DNA of 64,000 bases, from contig NZ_JAVRHR010000001.1 of NCBI RefSeq assembly GCF_031846445.1, forward strand, positions 62,001-126,000, written 5' to 3'. Shown one piece after another: positions 16,185 through 26,900 of this stretch. Source of the stretch: Croceitalea rosinachiae (GTDB taxonomy: Bacteria > Bacteroidota > Bacteroidia > Flavobacteriales > Flavobacteriaceae). Position 1 is the stretch's first letter. Each line of letters starts with the position of its first letter. Made by a program: the position numbers and the translations under genes. The notes beneath the pieces were generated by a model. It was not told where the DNA came from, did not search any database, and saw only the letters and a list, made by a program, of their open reading frames with translations.

Positions 16185-17456
16185 TTAAATATCTATAGGT
16201 TTTATTTCCTTGATTAATCCATAAACCGATAAAACTGCCAGTGGAGCTAGAACTGCCAATATGATAAATGCCGGAGTATAAGACTCCGTAGTTATAATTG
16301 GGATCAACCAGTTCATTATTATTACTGAAACAGCTCCTATACTTCCTCCTAAGCCAGCGAGTGTGCCAACCGATTTTCCGCTCAAAAGGTCACTTGGTAT
16401 TGTTTGGATATTACTGATTGAGAATTGAAAGCCAAACAATACAATGAAAACAAAAGAAACGAATTTAATAGGTGTATCCGCAAAGAATATTGCCCCCAAG
16501 ATCGCCAGTACTATAATTAAAGCCCCTATCGCAATAGTCCTTTTTCTACTAAAATCTACTGTGCTTTTCTTAATAAGTTTTTGAGCATACCAACCTCCAG
16601 ATATACTTCCTATCATGGCTCCGACATAAGGGAACCAGGCGTAATAACCAATTTCTTTTACATTAAAGTTGAATTCTTTGAAAAGGTAAATAGGCATCCA
16701 AAAAACAAACAACCACCATATTGGTTCAATGAAAAAACGTGCAGCTATGAGTCCCCATGACTCTTTTTTAGATAAAATTTCTAAAACGCTCAATCCCTTT
16801 AAATCATCCTCATTTTGCCTACTTTCATGTCTTCCTGAAACGATATGCGTTTTTTCTTCGTCGGTAATCCAAGGGTGAAGCTTTGGCTTCTTTTTATTCA
16901 TAATCAACCAAGGAATTATCCATAGAAAACCCAATACACCAATAATAACAAAAGTTAATTTCCAGCCATATGCCCCAAACAGTTCAGCAACGGTAGGTGC
17001 GGCAACTATAGAACCAATACCTGCTCCCGCATTAAAGATTCCTTGGGCCATTGCCCTTTCTTGTATGGGAAACCATTCCGCATTATTTTTGACAGCTCCA
17101 GGCCAGTTTCCAGCTTCTGCAACACCTAAAAGTCCTCTAAAAACACCTAGGGAAGCAGCACCCCTAGCAAAAAAGTGTAAAACAGATGCTAACGACCAAA
17201 AGAAAATTGATAGTACAAATCCAATTTTAGTGCCTACTTTATCATAAACTTTTCCAGATATAAATTTACCGGCTGCATAAGTAATCGTGAAAATATTAAT
17301 GACCCAGGCATAATCAGATTCTGTCAAACCTAAGTCTTTGCTCATTTCGGGCCACATTATTCCTAATGCGGATCTGTCTATATAGTTTATTATAGTTGCT
17401 AAACAAACTAGCCCAATAATCCACCACCTAAGTCCTTTTACTTTCATAATAGCCAA
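16185..17456 (-). CDS. MFS transporter, hexuronate/DEH type
   Basis: 423 aa with 12 predicted membrane helices and the anion:cation symporter look of the ExuT/GudP group: RWWIIGLVCLATIINYIDRSALG at the start, GWKLTFVIIGVLGFLWIIPW in the middle, and WWLFVFWMPIYLFKEF in the second half. These carriers bring hexuronates and related acids across the inner membrane. First gene of the operon MFS-SDR-SDR-kdgK-kdgA-Nramp, so uptake of DEH or unsaturated uronate is the likely role. Confidence 0.9.
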   Translation of the reverse strand: MAIMKVKGLRWWIIGLVCLATIINYIDRSALGIMWPEMSKDLGLTESDYAWVINIFTITYAAGKFISGKVYDKVGTKIGFVLSIFFWSLASVLHFFARGAASLGVFRGLLGVAEAGNWPGAVKNNAEWFPIQERAMAQGIFNAGAGIGSIVAAPTVAELFGAYGWKLTFVIIGVLGFLWIIPWLIMNKKKPKLHPWITDEEKTHIVSGRHESRQNEDDLKGLSVLEILSKKESWGLIAARFFIEPIWWLFVFWMPIYLFKEFNFNVKEIGYYAWFPYVGAMIGSISGGWYAQKLIKKSTVDFSRKRTIAIGALIIVLAILGAIFFADTPIKFVSFVFIVLFGFQFSISNIQTIPSDLLSGKSVGTLAGLGGSIGAVSVIIMNWLIPIITTESYTPAFIILAVLAPLAVLSVYGLIKEIKPIDI

Positions 17457-17555
17457 ATTATACCTTAGTTTCTATCCAGTCTATGGAGAAAAAAACCCTA
17501 AACTGATCATTTTAAATAACTAAATCAATTAAATAAACCTTGAGTCTTTTTATGA

Positions 17556-17572
17556 TTTTATGAATCATAAAA
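17556..17572. promoter_or_regulatory. Perfect 17-bp palindrome upstream of the MFS operon
   Basis: TTTTATGAATCATAAAA is perfectly symmetrical about its central A and lies 100 bp before the MFS start. Two related sequences with 14 of 17 matches occur at 27458-27474 and 27490-27506, between kdgF and the susC promoter. No known regulator can be named; the ACCAAnTTGGT sites of the GntR regulon are not seen in this gap. Confidence 0.45.
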
Positions 17573-17665
17573 TTGATTCATAGCATATCGGTCAAGCTTT
17601 GTTCCCTCCTGTTTTTATTTTTTCAAAAAGCGAATCCGTGCATAAATCGCTTTCAAATATTAAAT

Positions 17666-18373
17666 TTAATTATCCGTATGATAACAATATTGATATAATA
17701 CGCTGAAATGAACTTTCATCATTTCTTTAGCCTTTTTAGGGTTTTGTTCTTTAATCGCCTCGAAAATATTTTGATGCTCTTGAATTCCCTGCATTGACAA
17801 GTTAGAATCGCATACATGATATTTTTCAAAATTTGTAATAATCTCTGGTGTAATAATTAACATGAAAGTATTCATTGAACTATTCTTGCTAGCTTTTGCA
17901 ATGGCCAAATGAAACAACAAATCTTCTTCAACCGCGTCTTCTTTATTTAGAACTTTCATTTTGTAGGCATTTAATGCTGATTGCATAGCTTCTAAGTCCC
18001 CTTCTGTTCTCCTTAATGCGGCTAGTCTAACAGTCTTAAGTTCCAGTAGAATTCTTGTCTCTACCAATGCCTTAAAATCTGGTTCTTCTAAACCTAAAAT
18101 ATCCTCCATCATACCGCTCATTGCCACACGACCTATATCTGCAATGAAAGTTCCGCTTTGTGGTTTAGAGTTTAGAATACCATAAAATTCCAATTTTTGA
18201 ATTGCCTCGCGAATATTACTTCGGCTTACTTCAAACTTTTCTGACAGCATTCGTTCAGATGGTAATTTATCACCCGGTTCTAAATTTTTATATTCAATTA
18301 AATCACGAAGCTTAGCAATAATATTTTGCTGCACATCTCGCTTTTCATTGTTAGTTAAAACTTCAATCTTCAT
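17666..18373 (-). CDS. FadR-subfamily GntR regulator (FCD domain)
   Basis: 235 aa. Winged helix about residues 14-78 (KLPSERMLSEKFEVSRSN, then REAIQKLEFYGIL) and a C-terminal FCD domain about 95-228. The FCD metal ligands are present: Asp and His in DLLFHLA (151, 155), His200 in QEHQNIF and His222 in KVHFSV. It sits between the susCD and MFS-kdg operons. Its own upstream region carries the ACCAAnTTGGT array found also before susC and at the PL6/TIM-barrel divergence, which points to autoregulation and control of the alginate regulon, probably with a DEH- or KDG-like inducer. Confidence 0.9.
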   Translation of the reverse strand: MKIEVLTNNEKRDVQQNIIAKLRDLIEYKNLEPGDKLPSERMLSEKFEVSRSNIREAIQKLEFYGILNSKPQSGTFIADIGRVAMSGMMEDILGLEEPDFKALVETRILLELKTVRLAALRRTEGDLEAMQSALNAYKMKVLNKEDAVEEDLLFHLAIAKASKNSSMNTFMLIITPEIITNFEKYHVCDSNLSMQGIQEHQNIFEAIKEQNPKKAKEMMKVHFSVLYQYCYHTDN

Positions 18374-18389
18374 ATTCTCTTTTTAATAG

Positions 18390-18413
18390 ACCAAATTGGT
18401 TAACCAGATTGGT
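18390..18413. promoter_or_regulatory. GntR operator, site A (gntR promoter)
   Basis: Two 11-bp near-palindromes, ACCAAATTGGT at 18390-18400 and ACCAGATTGGT at 18403-18413, are separated by TA, giving a 13-bp period. The site starts 17 bp before the gntR start codon. The half-site spacing agrees with the TnGTnnnACnA pattern of FadR-type regulators. Confidence 0.75.
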
Positions 18414-18488
18414 TTGTTAAATTTATGAAAATAACTTCAACAATTTGGGGTTGGATTCAATAATATCAAAATTTAATTTTGTTAGTTT

Positions 18489-18526
18489 TCAAAGGCCATT
18501 AACAGCTACTTGATAACAGCCTTTGA
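18489..18526 (-). terminator. Weak stem-loop after the susC-PL7 operon
   Basis: TCAAAGGC at 18489-18496 pairs with GCCTTTGA at 18519-18526, downstream of the last PL7 gene and before gntR. The loop is long (22 nt) and no clean U-tract follows on the minus strand, so terminator function is only suggested. Confidence 0.3.
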
Positions 18527-18552
18527 CATAACTAAACTAACTCAAATATTAA

Positions 18553-19482
18553 TCAATGTTCAACCACTAAATCATAAAATCTAACTTTCGCAAATGCTTC
18601 TGAATCTGTTGTTTGCAAATAATTTCCTGCCTTGAAATAGTTTTCAAATACATCCCATTTTTCTATGTGTACGCCTTCAAATGTTTTAGAAGTATCTTCG
18701 TTCAATATCACTTCTATTCTTCCTTCGGAAACTTTAATTTCAACTGTAAATTTTTCTAAATCTACTTTCTCCGGGAATATATAACTCTCACCATCTTCCC
18801 AGGCATCAGTAAACAATATTTCTGTGTCCGTAACATTTAAATCTTTTAATGCTTTGGTTACTGCTCTTACATATCCATCTTGCCAATAAATTTTTAACAT
18901 CGGAGGGGCATTGTTATCATTTTCACCTATTAAATCACGTTGATCATTTGTCAGCCTTCCATGAATCTGCATTACCATTGTTCGGTGATAATCATCATCT
19001 TGATCCCTTGAAATTTCATCTAAAGAAATTGTCCCTTTCATATTCCCTCCTTGTTTAAATGTCCAATTAGTTGCATTGCTACCTGGATCCATTTGTTCTC
19101 TTAATTCGGTTCTTGAATATGATGAATTGGTTGTAGTCGCACCTGGATAGGTATAAAAAACCAAGGCTCCATTAATCGAATCATTGTACATAAAAGGTTT
19201 TAAAACTTCATTGGTAGCATAATTCAGTATTTCCGGTGGCTCTACTTCAATTGGTTTTCCGTTTGTTTCTATCGGTAACGTAACTTTCCAATTGCCTAAA
19301 TCGATTTCAGGAAGATTTACAGATTCATCAACATCTTCAATAACCTCTTCTTCCTCTACAATATCTTCTTGCACTTCGTCTAATTCCAATTCTTCAGGAG
19401 TATTCTCATCAGTACTGCATGAACCTAATACCACTATTAAAAAAAGAGTAAATATGATCTTTAAACTAATTTCTCGCCGCAT
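18553..19482 (-). CDS. PL7 alginate lyase, lipoprotein
   Basis: 309 aa from the ATG at 19482; in-frame starts at 19506 and 19539 exist, the latter overlapping the upstream gene. The signal ends VVLGSC (lipobox), followed by an acidic Glu/Asp linker of about 35 residues, as in surface-exposed Bacteroidota lipoproteins. The PL7 jelly roll has all three catalytic strands: RTELREQM, QIHGRLTN and YFKAGNYLQ. An Ile in QIH is usually linked to guluronate-containing substrate. Last gene of the susC operon and a clear paralogue of the adjacent PL7 gene. Confidence 0.9.
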   Translation of the reverse strand: MRREISLKIIFTLFLIVVLGSCSTDENTPEELELDEVQEDIVEEEEVIEDVDESVNLPEIDLGNWKVTLPIETNGKPIEVEPPEILNYATNEVLKPFMYNDSINGALVFYTYPGATTTNSSYSRTELREQMDPGSNATNWTFKQGGNMKGTISLDEISRDQDDDYHRTMVMQIHGRLTNDQRDLIGENDNNAPPMLKIYWQDGYVRAVTKALKDLNVTDTEILFTDAWEDGESYIFPEKVDLEKFTVEIKVSEGRIEVILNEDTSKTFEGVHIEKWDVFENYFKAGNYLQTTDSEAFAKVRFYDLVVEH

Positions 19483-19516
19483 TGAAAATTTTATACATTT
19501 TCCCATATTGTCATTC

Positions 19517-20440
19517 TTAATGTTCAACATCAAGTTCAAAAAGCTTTACACTAGCATAAGCTCCTTTATCCCTTGTTTGGAAATAGTTTCCAACCTTAAA
19601 ATAATTTTCAAAAACGCCCCAACGTTTTATACTGGCATTATCATAAACGAAAAACTCATTTTTGTTTAGAGAAACAACCATTTTACCATCGGTTACCTTG
19701 ACTTCTATAGTAAATTTTCTAAAACCGACTTCTTGTTCAAAGTTTTTCCCTTTATCATCTGTCCATGCCTCTTTATACAAAATTCCCTTTTGGTCAACAC
19801 CTGCATATTTCAACACTTTTGTTTTTACGCGAATCTTACCATTTTGCCAATAAATCTTCAAAATAGGTGGTGCATTATTGTCTTTTTGCCCTATAGATTC
19901 TCGTTGTTCATTTGTTAAACGACCGTGTATCTGAGCAATAATCACCTTGTGATATTTTCCATTTTCAGCTCTAGAAACATCACCCATAGCCATTTTTGCC
20001 TTTAAATACCCTTCTTGAGCAAATGTCCAATTGACATTGTCATTGCCAGGCTCCATTTGTTCTCTAAGTTCTGTTCTCGAATATTTTGTGTTCGCTGTAG
20101 TAGCATTAGTTGGATATGCATGAAAAACTAGGGCTCCTGAAACTGAATCGTTATACATAAAAGGCTTCAAAACCTCATTATTTGCATAATCAAGGATTTC
20201 TGGTGGTCTAACGCTAATAGCTCCTCCTTTACCTTTGCCCTCCGGTATAGTAACTTTCCAATGACTTAAATCAACCGTCGGCAACTTAATCTTTCTCTTC
20301 CTCTTTTTCTTGCCAACTTTAACTTTAGAATCTGAAATACTGCCGGCCTTTTCCTGACCACCTATAGCATTTAAAACAAAAAAAGAAATTAAAAAAACTG
20401 CTAAATATTTTTTTGAAAACACCTTCCTTCTATAAATCAT
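19517..20440 (-). CDS. PL7 alginate lyase, secreted
   Basis: 307 aa. The signal peptide has no lipobox Cys (AVFLISFFVLNAIGG), so it is probably released or periplasmic, unlike its lipoprotein neighbour. Catalytic motifs RTELREQM, QIHGRLTN and YFKVGNYFQ are complete. A short basic linker (KVGKKKRKRKIK) precedes the domain. It follows the PKD lipoprotein gene by 95 bp and is followed by a second PL7 copy. Cleaves alginate endolytically by beta-elimination; G or MG preference is suggested by QIH. Confidence 0.9.
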   Translation of the reverse strand: MIYRRKVFSKKYLAVFLISFFVLNAIGGQEKAGSISDSKVKVGKKKRKRKIKLPTVDLSHWKVTIPEGKGKGGAISVRPPEILDYANNEVLKPFMYNDSVSGALVFHAYPTNATTANTKYSRTELREQMEPGNDNVNWTFAQEGYLKAKMAMGDVSRAENGKYHKVIIAQIHGRLTNEQRESIGQKDNNAPPILKIYWQNGKIRVKTKVLKYAGVDQKGILYKEAWTDDKGKNFEQEVGFRKFTIEVKVTDGKMVVSLNKNEFFVYDNASIKRWGVFENYFKVGNYFQTRDKGAYASVKLFELDVEH

Positions 20441-20535
20441 TAGTTAAAGTATAAATTCATAAAAGAAACCATCCAGCCCTAAGGCCATATCTTGGACTGG
20501 AGTGGTTCTAATCTATTAATGGTTATACAAGCTTA

Positions 20536-22518
20536 TTACTCAATTGTTATATTATCAAAGAAGGCCTCTGCTGAACCGTCTATAACATCTATATTTCTCA
20601 CATAAATAACTATCTGATTTGTTGATGCTGTAAATTGGAATGTACTGGTTGCATAAGCATCACCATCGGTATCAAAAATATTCGGGATAGCAAAATAAGC
20701 ATCTACGTCTGCATCTGCACCGAGATTGGCATTAATACCTGTCTCATCTTGAATCTCTGTATTTAAAATAAATACCTCAGAGGTTATTCCTCCCGCAGTT
20801 GTTCGTGCATCTATGGAGAATGTATAGGTTTCACCTTGTTGAACAGTTACAACTTGGTATAAACGACGACCAGTTTCATCTAATTTTGCCCCTCTCGTAT
20901 CATTATTACCGTCGCTTGTTGAACCTGCTTGCTCACTATTATCACCATATTCCGCTTCTAGCCAACTATCTAACGCTGAGTTATCCCACAAATCGGCATA
21001 TGGACTAGGAATATCATTACCATCACAATCTTTAATAGTTGAATTAGTCGTCATATCCCAAGGGTCAGCATTATCTCCGGTGCTTTCTCCACCGCAACCT
21101 GGAGTTGTACCATAGAGGTCAAAGTTTCCATTTATTACCTGTACAACGAAACCTTGAGCTACAACAAGCTCTTCTGTGGCAACACTTATGTTTTCTGTTA
21201 TACTTGAAGCAGTTAACGTAACTGTGTAAATACCGTCCTCAGCATAAGTATGTGAGGGATTCATTCCTGTAAATTGGAAACCATCTCCAAATTCCCATAG
21301 AAGCGTTTCTGCTCCTTCAGAAGCATCCATGAAATTAAATGTTCTGTAATCGTCAGGGTCAACTTGAGAAGTAAAATCTGCAGTCACTGGGGCCAAAATT
21401 TCAATCGATTGTGCTAGAGTAGTGGACAAACCAGCCTCGTTTGTGGCTACAAGTGTAACCGTATATGTGCTTGGTTCGGCATAAACATGTGTTGGAGATT
21501 CGTCCGTTGATGTATTTCCATCACCAAAATCCCATTCATATGTTACGGCTCCGGTTGATGAATTGGCAAATTCATATTCCAAAAAGTCAATTTCGCTTTG
21601 TATAGATTCAAAACCAGCAGAAGGAGGCACAGCACCTTCAGCCCCAATATCAATTGTAAAATCATCCAGTCTGCCTTCAACATCTCCATTAGTGAAATAA
21701 ATTGCAACTGTGTTATTAATTCCAGAATTAAAGGACAATTTTTGTTGCACATATACATCTGGTTCTGAATCATCGGTTACGGTTACAGAAGCAATAGTTG
21801 CATCAGCGGCCTCCTCTTTAGTTTCAATAGGTCCATTTTCCGTAACACCTAATACAGACACGATTAACCGTGGATCTGCAGAACCACTCAACATAGTATA
21901 CCAGAAACTTAAATCGTAATTAGTCTCAGGGTCAACAGTAATCTCTTGATAACCAATACGGTCTCCAGCGGGGACAGGTAATTTAGCTCCTTGGTCACCA
22001 AATGTAACTGGGCTACCTGTTATCTGAATAACACCCCCTAAATCGCTATTTCTCCAAGAATCACGTCCATCACCACCGCCCTCTGGTAGCGTGTCATCTT
22101 CAAAACCTGCTTCCAAAATAATTGGTTGAAATGGACCTTCTACTACAATAACCTCTATGGTAGTACTTCCTGTCATGCCATTTCCATCGGTTGCTGTCAG
22201 TGATACGGAATAAGTACCTTCTCCACCTTCAAATGTAAATGAAGGGTCTTCCTCTGTTGAGCTATTTCCATCACCAAAATCCCAGGCAAATGACAACGCT
22301 TCAGTAGAAAGATTGGTGAAGTTAATTGTTCTGAAATCGTCCGATGAAGAAGCATAAGAAAAATTAGCTTCTGGAAATACGGTATCTGCTTTTGAATTTG
22401 CTCCAGGTAACTCATCTCTAAAAAGTTCATCACCAACACAACTCACAACAATACTGCCCATAACCAATATGGCTAATAACAGTTTTGTTTTATTAAATAT
22501 GTTTACGTTATATTTCAT
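20536..22518 (-). CDS. PKD-domain lipoprotein, probable alginate-binding surface protein
   Basis: 660 aa. Signal with lipobox IVVSC (Cys27). Three PKD domains are marked by WDFGDGNSSTEEDP (about residues 79-92), WDFGDGNTSTDESP (about 330) and WEFGDGFQFTGMNP (about 410). Between the first and second, and at the C-terminus, lie beta-rich stretches that look like carbohydrate-binding modules (SWRNSDLGG, YQEITVDPETNYDLSFWY; DPWDMTTN, RRLYQVVTVQQGETYTFSID). It follows susD by 16 bp in the position of SusE/F-like surface glycan-binding proteins. No catalytic motif is visible. Confidence 0.8.
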   Translation of the reverse strand: MKYNVNIFNKTKLLLAILVMGSIVVSCVGDELFRDELPGANSKADTVFPEANFSYASSSDDFRTINFTNLSTEALSFAWDFGDGNSSTEEDPSFTFEGGEGTYSVSLTATDGNGMTGSTTIEVIVVEGPFQPIILEAGFEDDTLPEGGGDGRDSWRNSDLGGVIQITGSPVTFGDQGAKLPVPAGDRIGYQEITVDPETNYDLSFWYTMLSGSADPRLIVSVLGVTENGPIETKEEAADATIASVTVTDDSEPDVYVQQKLSFNSGINNTVAIYFTNGDVEGRLDDFTIDIGAEGAVPPSAGFESIQSEIDFLEYEFANSSTGAVTYEWDFGDGNTSTDESPTHVYAEPSTYTVTLVATNEAGLSTTLAQSIEILAPVTADFTSQVDPDDYRTFNFMDASEGAETLLWEFGDGFQFTGMNPSHTYAEDGIYTVTLTASSITENISVATEELVVAQGFVVQVINGNFDLYGTTPGCGGESTGDNADPWDMTTNSTIKDCDGNDIPSPYADLWDNSALDSWLEAEYGDNSEQAGSTSDGNNDTRGAKLDETGRRLYQVVTVQQGETYTFSIDARTTAGGITSEVFILNTEIQDETGINANLGADADVDAYFAIPNIFDTDGDAYATSTFQFTASTNQIVIYVRNIDVIDGSAEAFFDNITIE

Positions 22519-22534
22519 TGTTCTTATTTTAAGA

Positions 22535-23983
22535 TTAATACCCAGGATTTTGCGTTAAAAGCCCGTCACTTAGATTTATTTCCCTAGCTGGAATTGGCAA
22601 TAACAAATCTCTTGCAGAATAAACATATCCCATTTCAACGGCGTGAGCGCTCAAAACATCATTTGCAACACCAAATCTCAGTAAATCAAACCAACGTTGA
22701 TTTTCAAATGCCAATTCTACCCTTCTTTCCGTTAATAGCTCATCTTTAGACACACTAGATATTGAATTAGGAGCAGTATCTGGGAAAGCCCTATCCCTTA
22801 TTTGCTGAAAGGATTGTAAAGCACCTATATCAGAAGTATTTGTCCCTGACCCAATGGCAGCTTCTACATGCATCAAAAGCACATCAGCATAACGCAAGGC
22901 TATATAATCGTTACCAGCGTTACGAGCATTTTCTCCATAGGTTGGTGGTGAAACAGTTATATCTGATCCTTCTGGTAAAAATTTAATTACTTCTATCGAA
23001 CTTCCTAAGTTGACAAAAGATTGTGGCCCTCTAACACCACCAAATGCGCTAAAATCTACAACGAGATTATCATTAACAATATTTTGACCGTCTTCCCTAC
23101 CTTGACGTACAAAAGAGGTAAACTCCGAAGAGAAACTTTGACTTTCCAGCGTATTACCAAATTGGTATTGAATAGCAAAAATGATTTCATCATTCAGTTC
23201 GTTATAAAAAACATCCGTGAAATTACTTTCCAAAGCAAATTCCCCACTATTGATAATTGCTTCACATAATTGTTCTGCCCCTGAATAATTAGGGGTTGGC
23301 TGCGATAGATACACTTTTGCTAAAATACCCTGAGCAGCAGCTCTTGATGCCCTGGCCTTGTACGTATTATCCAATGCACTGACTGCCTCTTGTAAATCTT
23401 CTACAATCTGAGCATAAATCTGATCCTCTGATATTCTTGTAAAAAGAGCCTCGTTATCTTCTGGCCCAGCTACCTCAGTAATTAAAGGTACATCACTAAA
23501 CAATCTTACCAATTTGAAATAAGCATATGCTCTTAAAAATTTGGCCTCAGCAGCATATCTTGCCGTATTGCTCTCATCAGCAATATCAATAAACCTAAGC
23601 GTATTGTTTGCTCTAAAAATAACCTCATACATTGATGCATAAAAATCTTCTGATTCTACATTGTTCGCATCAACAACATAGCGGTGGAAATCAGACTTAG
23701 AGCCTTCCAAGGTTGCATTTCGAGTGTTGTCAGTGCGATGCTCCGTCAAAAGGTGTTCGAACTGAACCCCTCTATTAAAATTGCCAATATTGGTCCCACT
23801 GTTTTCATTTACCCCTTGGAGCGCATCATAAACTCCCAATAGCCCCGCTTCAACATCCGCGTCAGTTTGAAAAAATGATTCCTCTACTAACACTGTTTCA
23901 GGTATTGGATTCAAAAACTCGTCTGAACTACACGACATTAAAAGTGCCGTAACAATGAATGTTATATATTTTATGTATTTCAT
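22535..23983 (-). CDS. SusD/RagB family nutrient-binding lipoprotein
   Basis: 482 aa. The signal ends LLMSC, and FLNPIPETVLVEESFF is the usual start of the mature family. TPR-like helices follow (ARYAAEAKFLRAYAYFKLVRLF, shortened here to its core AEAKFLRAYAYF) and the C-terminal RRVELAFENQRWFDLLRFG is the family hallmark. It caps the SusC channel 12 bp upstream in the operon and binds alginate oligosaccharides at the surface. Confidence 0.93.
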   Translation of the reverse strand: MKYIKYITFIVTALLMSCSSDEFLNPIPETVLVEESFFQTDADVEAGLLGVYDALQGVNENSGTNIGNFNRGVQFEHLLTEHRTDNTRNATLEGSKSDFHRYVVDANNVESEDFYASMYEVIFRANNTLRFIDIADESNTARYAAEAKFLRAYAYFKLVRLFSDVPLITEVAGPEDNEALFTRISEDQIYAQIVEDLQEAVSALDNTYKARASRAAAQGILAKVYLSQPTPNYSGAEQLCEAIINSGEFALESNFTDVFYNELNDEIIFAIQYQFGNTLESQSFSSEFTSFVRQGREDGQNIVNDNLVVDFSAFGGVRGPQSFVNLGSSIEVIKFLPEGSDITVSPPTYGENARNAGNDYIALRYADVLLMHVEAAIGSGTNTSDIGALQSFQQIRDRAFPDTAPNSISSVSKDELLTERRVELAFENQRWFDLLRFGVANDVLSAHAVEMGYVYSARDLLLPIPAREINLSDGLLTQNPGY

Positions 23984-23995
23984 AATAATTATTTT

Positions 23996-26900
23996 TTAAA
24001 AATCAATGTTTAGACCTAATGTTAATGTCCTAAATATAGGAGTACCTGCTCTTTGCGAACCAAATGCCCTAATATTACCATTATCATCGTGCTCTGGGTT
24101 AAAACCATGATAATCATCCGCAGTAATATATAGAAGGTTTTGTCCAGTTACATAAACCCTAAGTCCTTCTAAACCAATTCTTGAGATGGTATCACCACCA
24201 AAATTGTAGCCCACGCGCACATTTCGTAAAGAGAAATAATCCGCACTGGCGATTACCTCACTGGTCAATACTCTTTCTTGAATGAAAGACTCATGCGGTA
24301 CTAAGCCATCTGCCACTGCTTGTGCTTCTCCCCCACTTCTGGTTCTGTTTCCAAACCAGTTGTAGAAATATTGATCACCAATATTATTGACTTGTGCCCC
24401 TAAGCTACCTTGAACCATAAAGGAGATATCTACTTGACCAATCTGAAAGTCATTAGTGAAACTGTATATTAAATCTGGATAAGGGTCTCCAAGAATGGTC
24501 TTATCTTCTTCAGTAATAATACCGTCACCATTCAAATCTTTGACAATAGTATCATCAGCCTGACCATTAATTCTATTCCAAGGATTATCAACATAGGTGT
24601 TTCTAAATGAAACTTCGTCATAAGCATCATTATCCACTACAAAACCCCAGTAGGAAGAAATTGGCTCACCAATTCTATTGATCCACTGTGAATTTCTACC
24701 ATACGTATCTTCAATCAATGCATTATTGGAATCTCCAAAACTCAATAGTTCATTTTGATTTGTAGATGCAATCAAGGTAGAATTCCATCTGAAATTCTCC
24801 CTAACTATATTTCTGGTCCTTAATTCAAATTCTAGTCCTCTATTTTGAACTTCTCCTAAATTCACAATACCATTATTAAAACCGGTTACATAAGAAACAG
24901 GGTTGTTAAGGAGCAGTTCATCACTGTTTCTTTGGTAGTAATCGATAGAACCGGTAATTCTATTATTCAAAAAACCGTAGTCCAGACCAATAGTTAATTC
25001 TTCAGAAGCCTCCCATTGCAGTAAGTTATTTGCAATGTTTAGGGGCGATATACCACTCACAAGGTTACCATCAACAACTGCATTGGTATTTTGTAATAGT
25101 GACAAGTATGGCCATACTGTCTCTTCAAGTGTTGAAAGGTTAAAATTCTCAGATCCAGTAAGACCATAACTGGCTCTAAACTTTAAGTTACTGACTACAT
25201 CGCTCGATAATAAGAAATTTTCTTTTGCTACATTCCAACCGGCAGATATAGCAGGGAAATAACCCCACTTGCTATCTACACCAAAAACAGAACTACCATC
25301 ACCCCTAATAGACGCATTTAAAAGATATTTGTCTTTATAGGCATAATTGACCCTTGCCAACCAACCTATCTTTTTACGTTCTGCATTAGCTTGAAATGCG
25401 GTAGTATTGTCAGGATTAGCTCCATTTATGTTTTTAAGACGATCATCTGTAAAACCATTTCCATTAATCTGACTTATTTCGGTTGTACGCTGTTGTACGG
25501 TAAGGAGACCTAGCAAATTAAGATCATGATCACCAAATTTTCTGCTGTAGTTTAAGGTATTATCAGAAACAAGTCTCTTACGGAATCTGTTTTCCAAAAA
25601 GTAGTTAGATCTGGATGCACCCGAAGCATGATAATTAACCCCATCATATCTATCACGTTTGCGTTGCTCCAAGGTAATACCCAAAGAAGTTTTAGCAGTC
25701 AAACCTTTTGCCAATTTATAGCTTAAATAGGTAGAACCGAATAGTTTTGTGTTGAATTCATAGTGCTCGCGCTCTACATATTGTTGATATGGGTTAGAAT
25801 CCCCAGAAGTTCTAGGTCTTTCGGTATTACCATCGTTATCATAATCTCTATTTTCTAAATGGTTTTCCCAAAAATAATCTCCCACACCTACGTCAGGATA
25901 AATATCACGGTTTATGAACTGTAATGTTTCTTCTGTATGAAAAATAGGCAACCATGGTGATTGACGTGTTGGATTGTGAATAGATGTAGGCAATCTTCGT
26001 TGTTCCGTATAAGAAGGAGTGGCCCTAAGACCAAACTTTAATTTCTTCCCTATTTTAGTATCAAACTTTAAATTTCCTGTATATAACTTATAATCATCTG
26101 TAATCACAACTCCTTCATCATGCAATGACCTTAAAGAAGCACTGAAAGTCGAATTTTCTGTACCTCCTCTCGCAGAAAGAGAATGACTGGTTACAGTGCC
26201 TCCATCAAAGAATACATCTTGCCAATCTCTATTAATTCCTGTAACATTAACTATATCAAGGGCGTACAAGGTTTCACCTGAAAGGGTACCTGTTGTGGCT
26301 TCTTCTAAATCAGCCCACTCATTCAAATCTTTTCTGTAATCATCGCTACCATGGGCTTGTTTAAAACCTGTGTAAGTTTGATAACTAAACTTAGTCTTTC
26401 CAGCCCTACCGCTCTTAGTTGTTATTAAAATTACCCCATTGGCACCCTCACTACCATAGACAGAAGCAGAAGCTGCATCTTTAAGAACCTCAAAAGATTC
26501 TACATCATTCATGTCAATGTTGGCGAAAAATTCTGAACTAACTACAATACCGTCAATCACCAAAGCAGGGCCAGTATCTGCACTAACAGAACCAACACCC
26601 CTTATGTTTATGGTAGGTGCACCACCAGCTTCGGCATTGGTCGCTTGAATATTTACCCCTGACACTTGACCAATAAGGGCATCATCAACCCTTGATACCG
26701 CAATCTGATCTAAGGTTTCATTGACTACCTTAGAAATAGATCCGGTAACAGTAGACTTTCTCTGTGTACCATAACCAATTACCACTACCTCATCAAGCTG
26801 GCTAGTATCTTCTTCAAGTATTATGTTAATGGAAGCCTGTCCACTAATAATTATGGTCTGAGTGCCATAGCCTATATATGAAAATTGTAACACCTCTCCA

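Noticed and set aside
20466..20506. Imperfect inverted repeat between the PKD and PL7 genes
   Set aside because: Arms AACCATCCAG and CTGGAGTGGTT pair with a bulge and there is no U-tract, so neither terminator nor operator can be supported.
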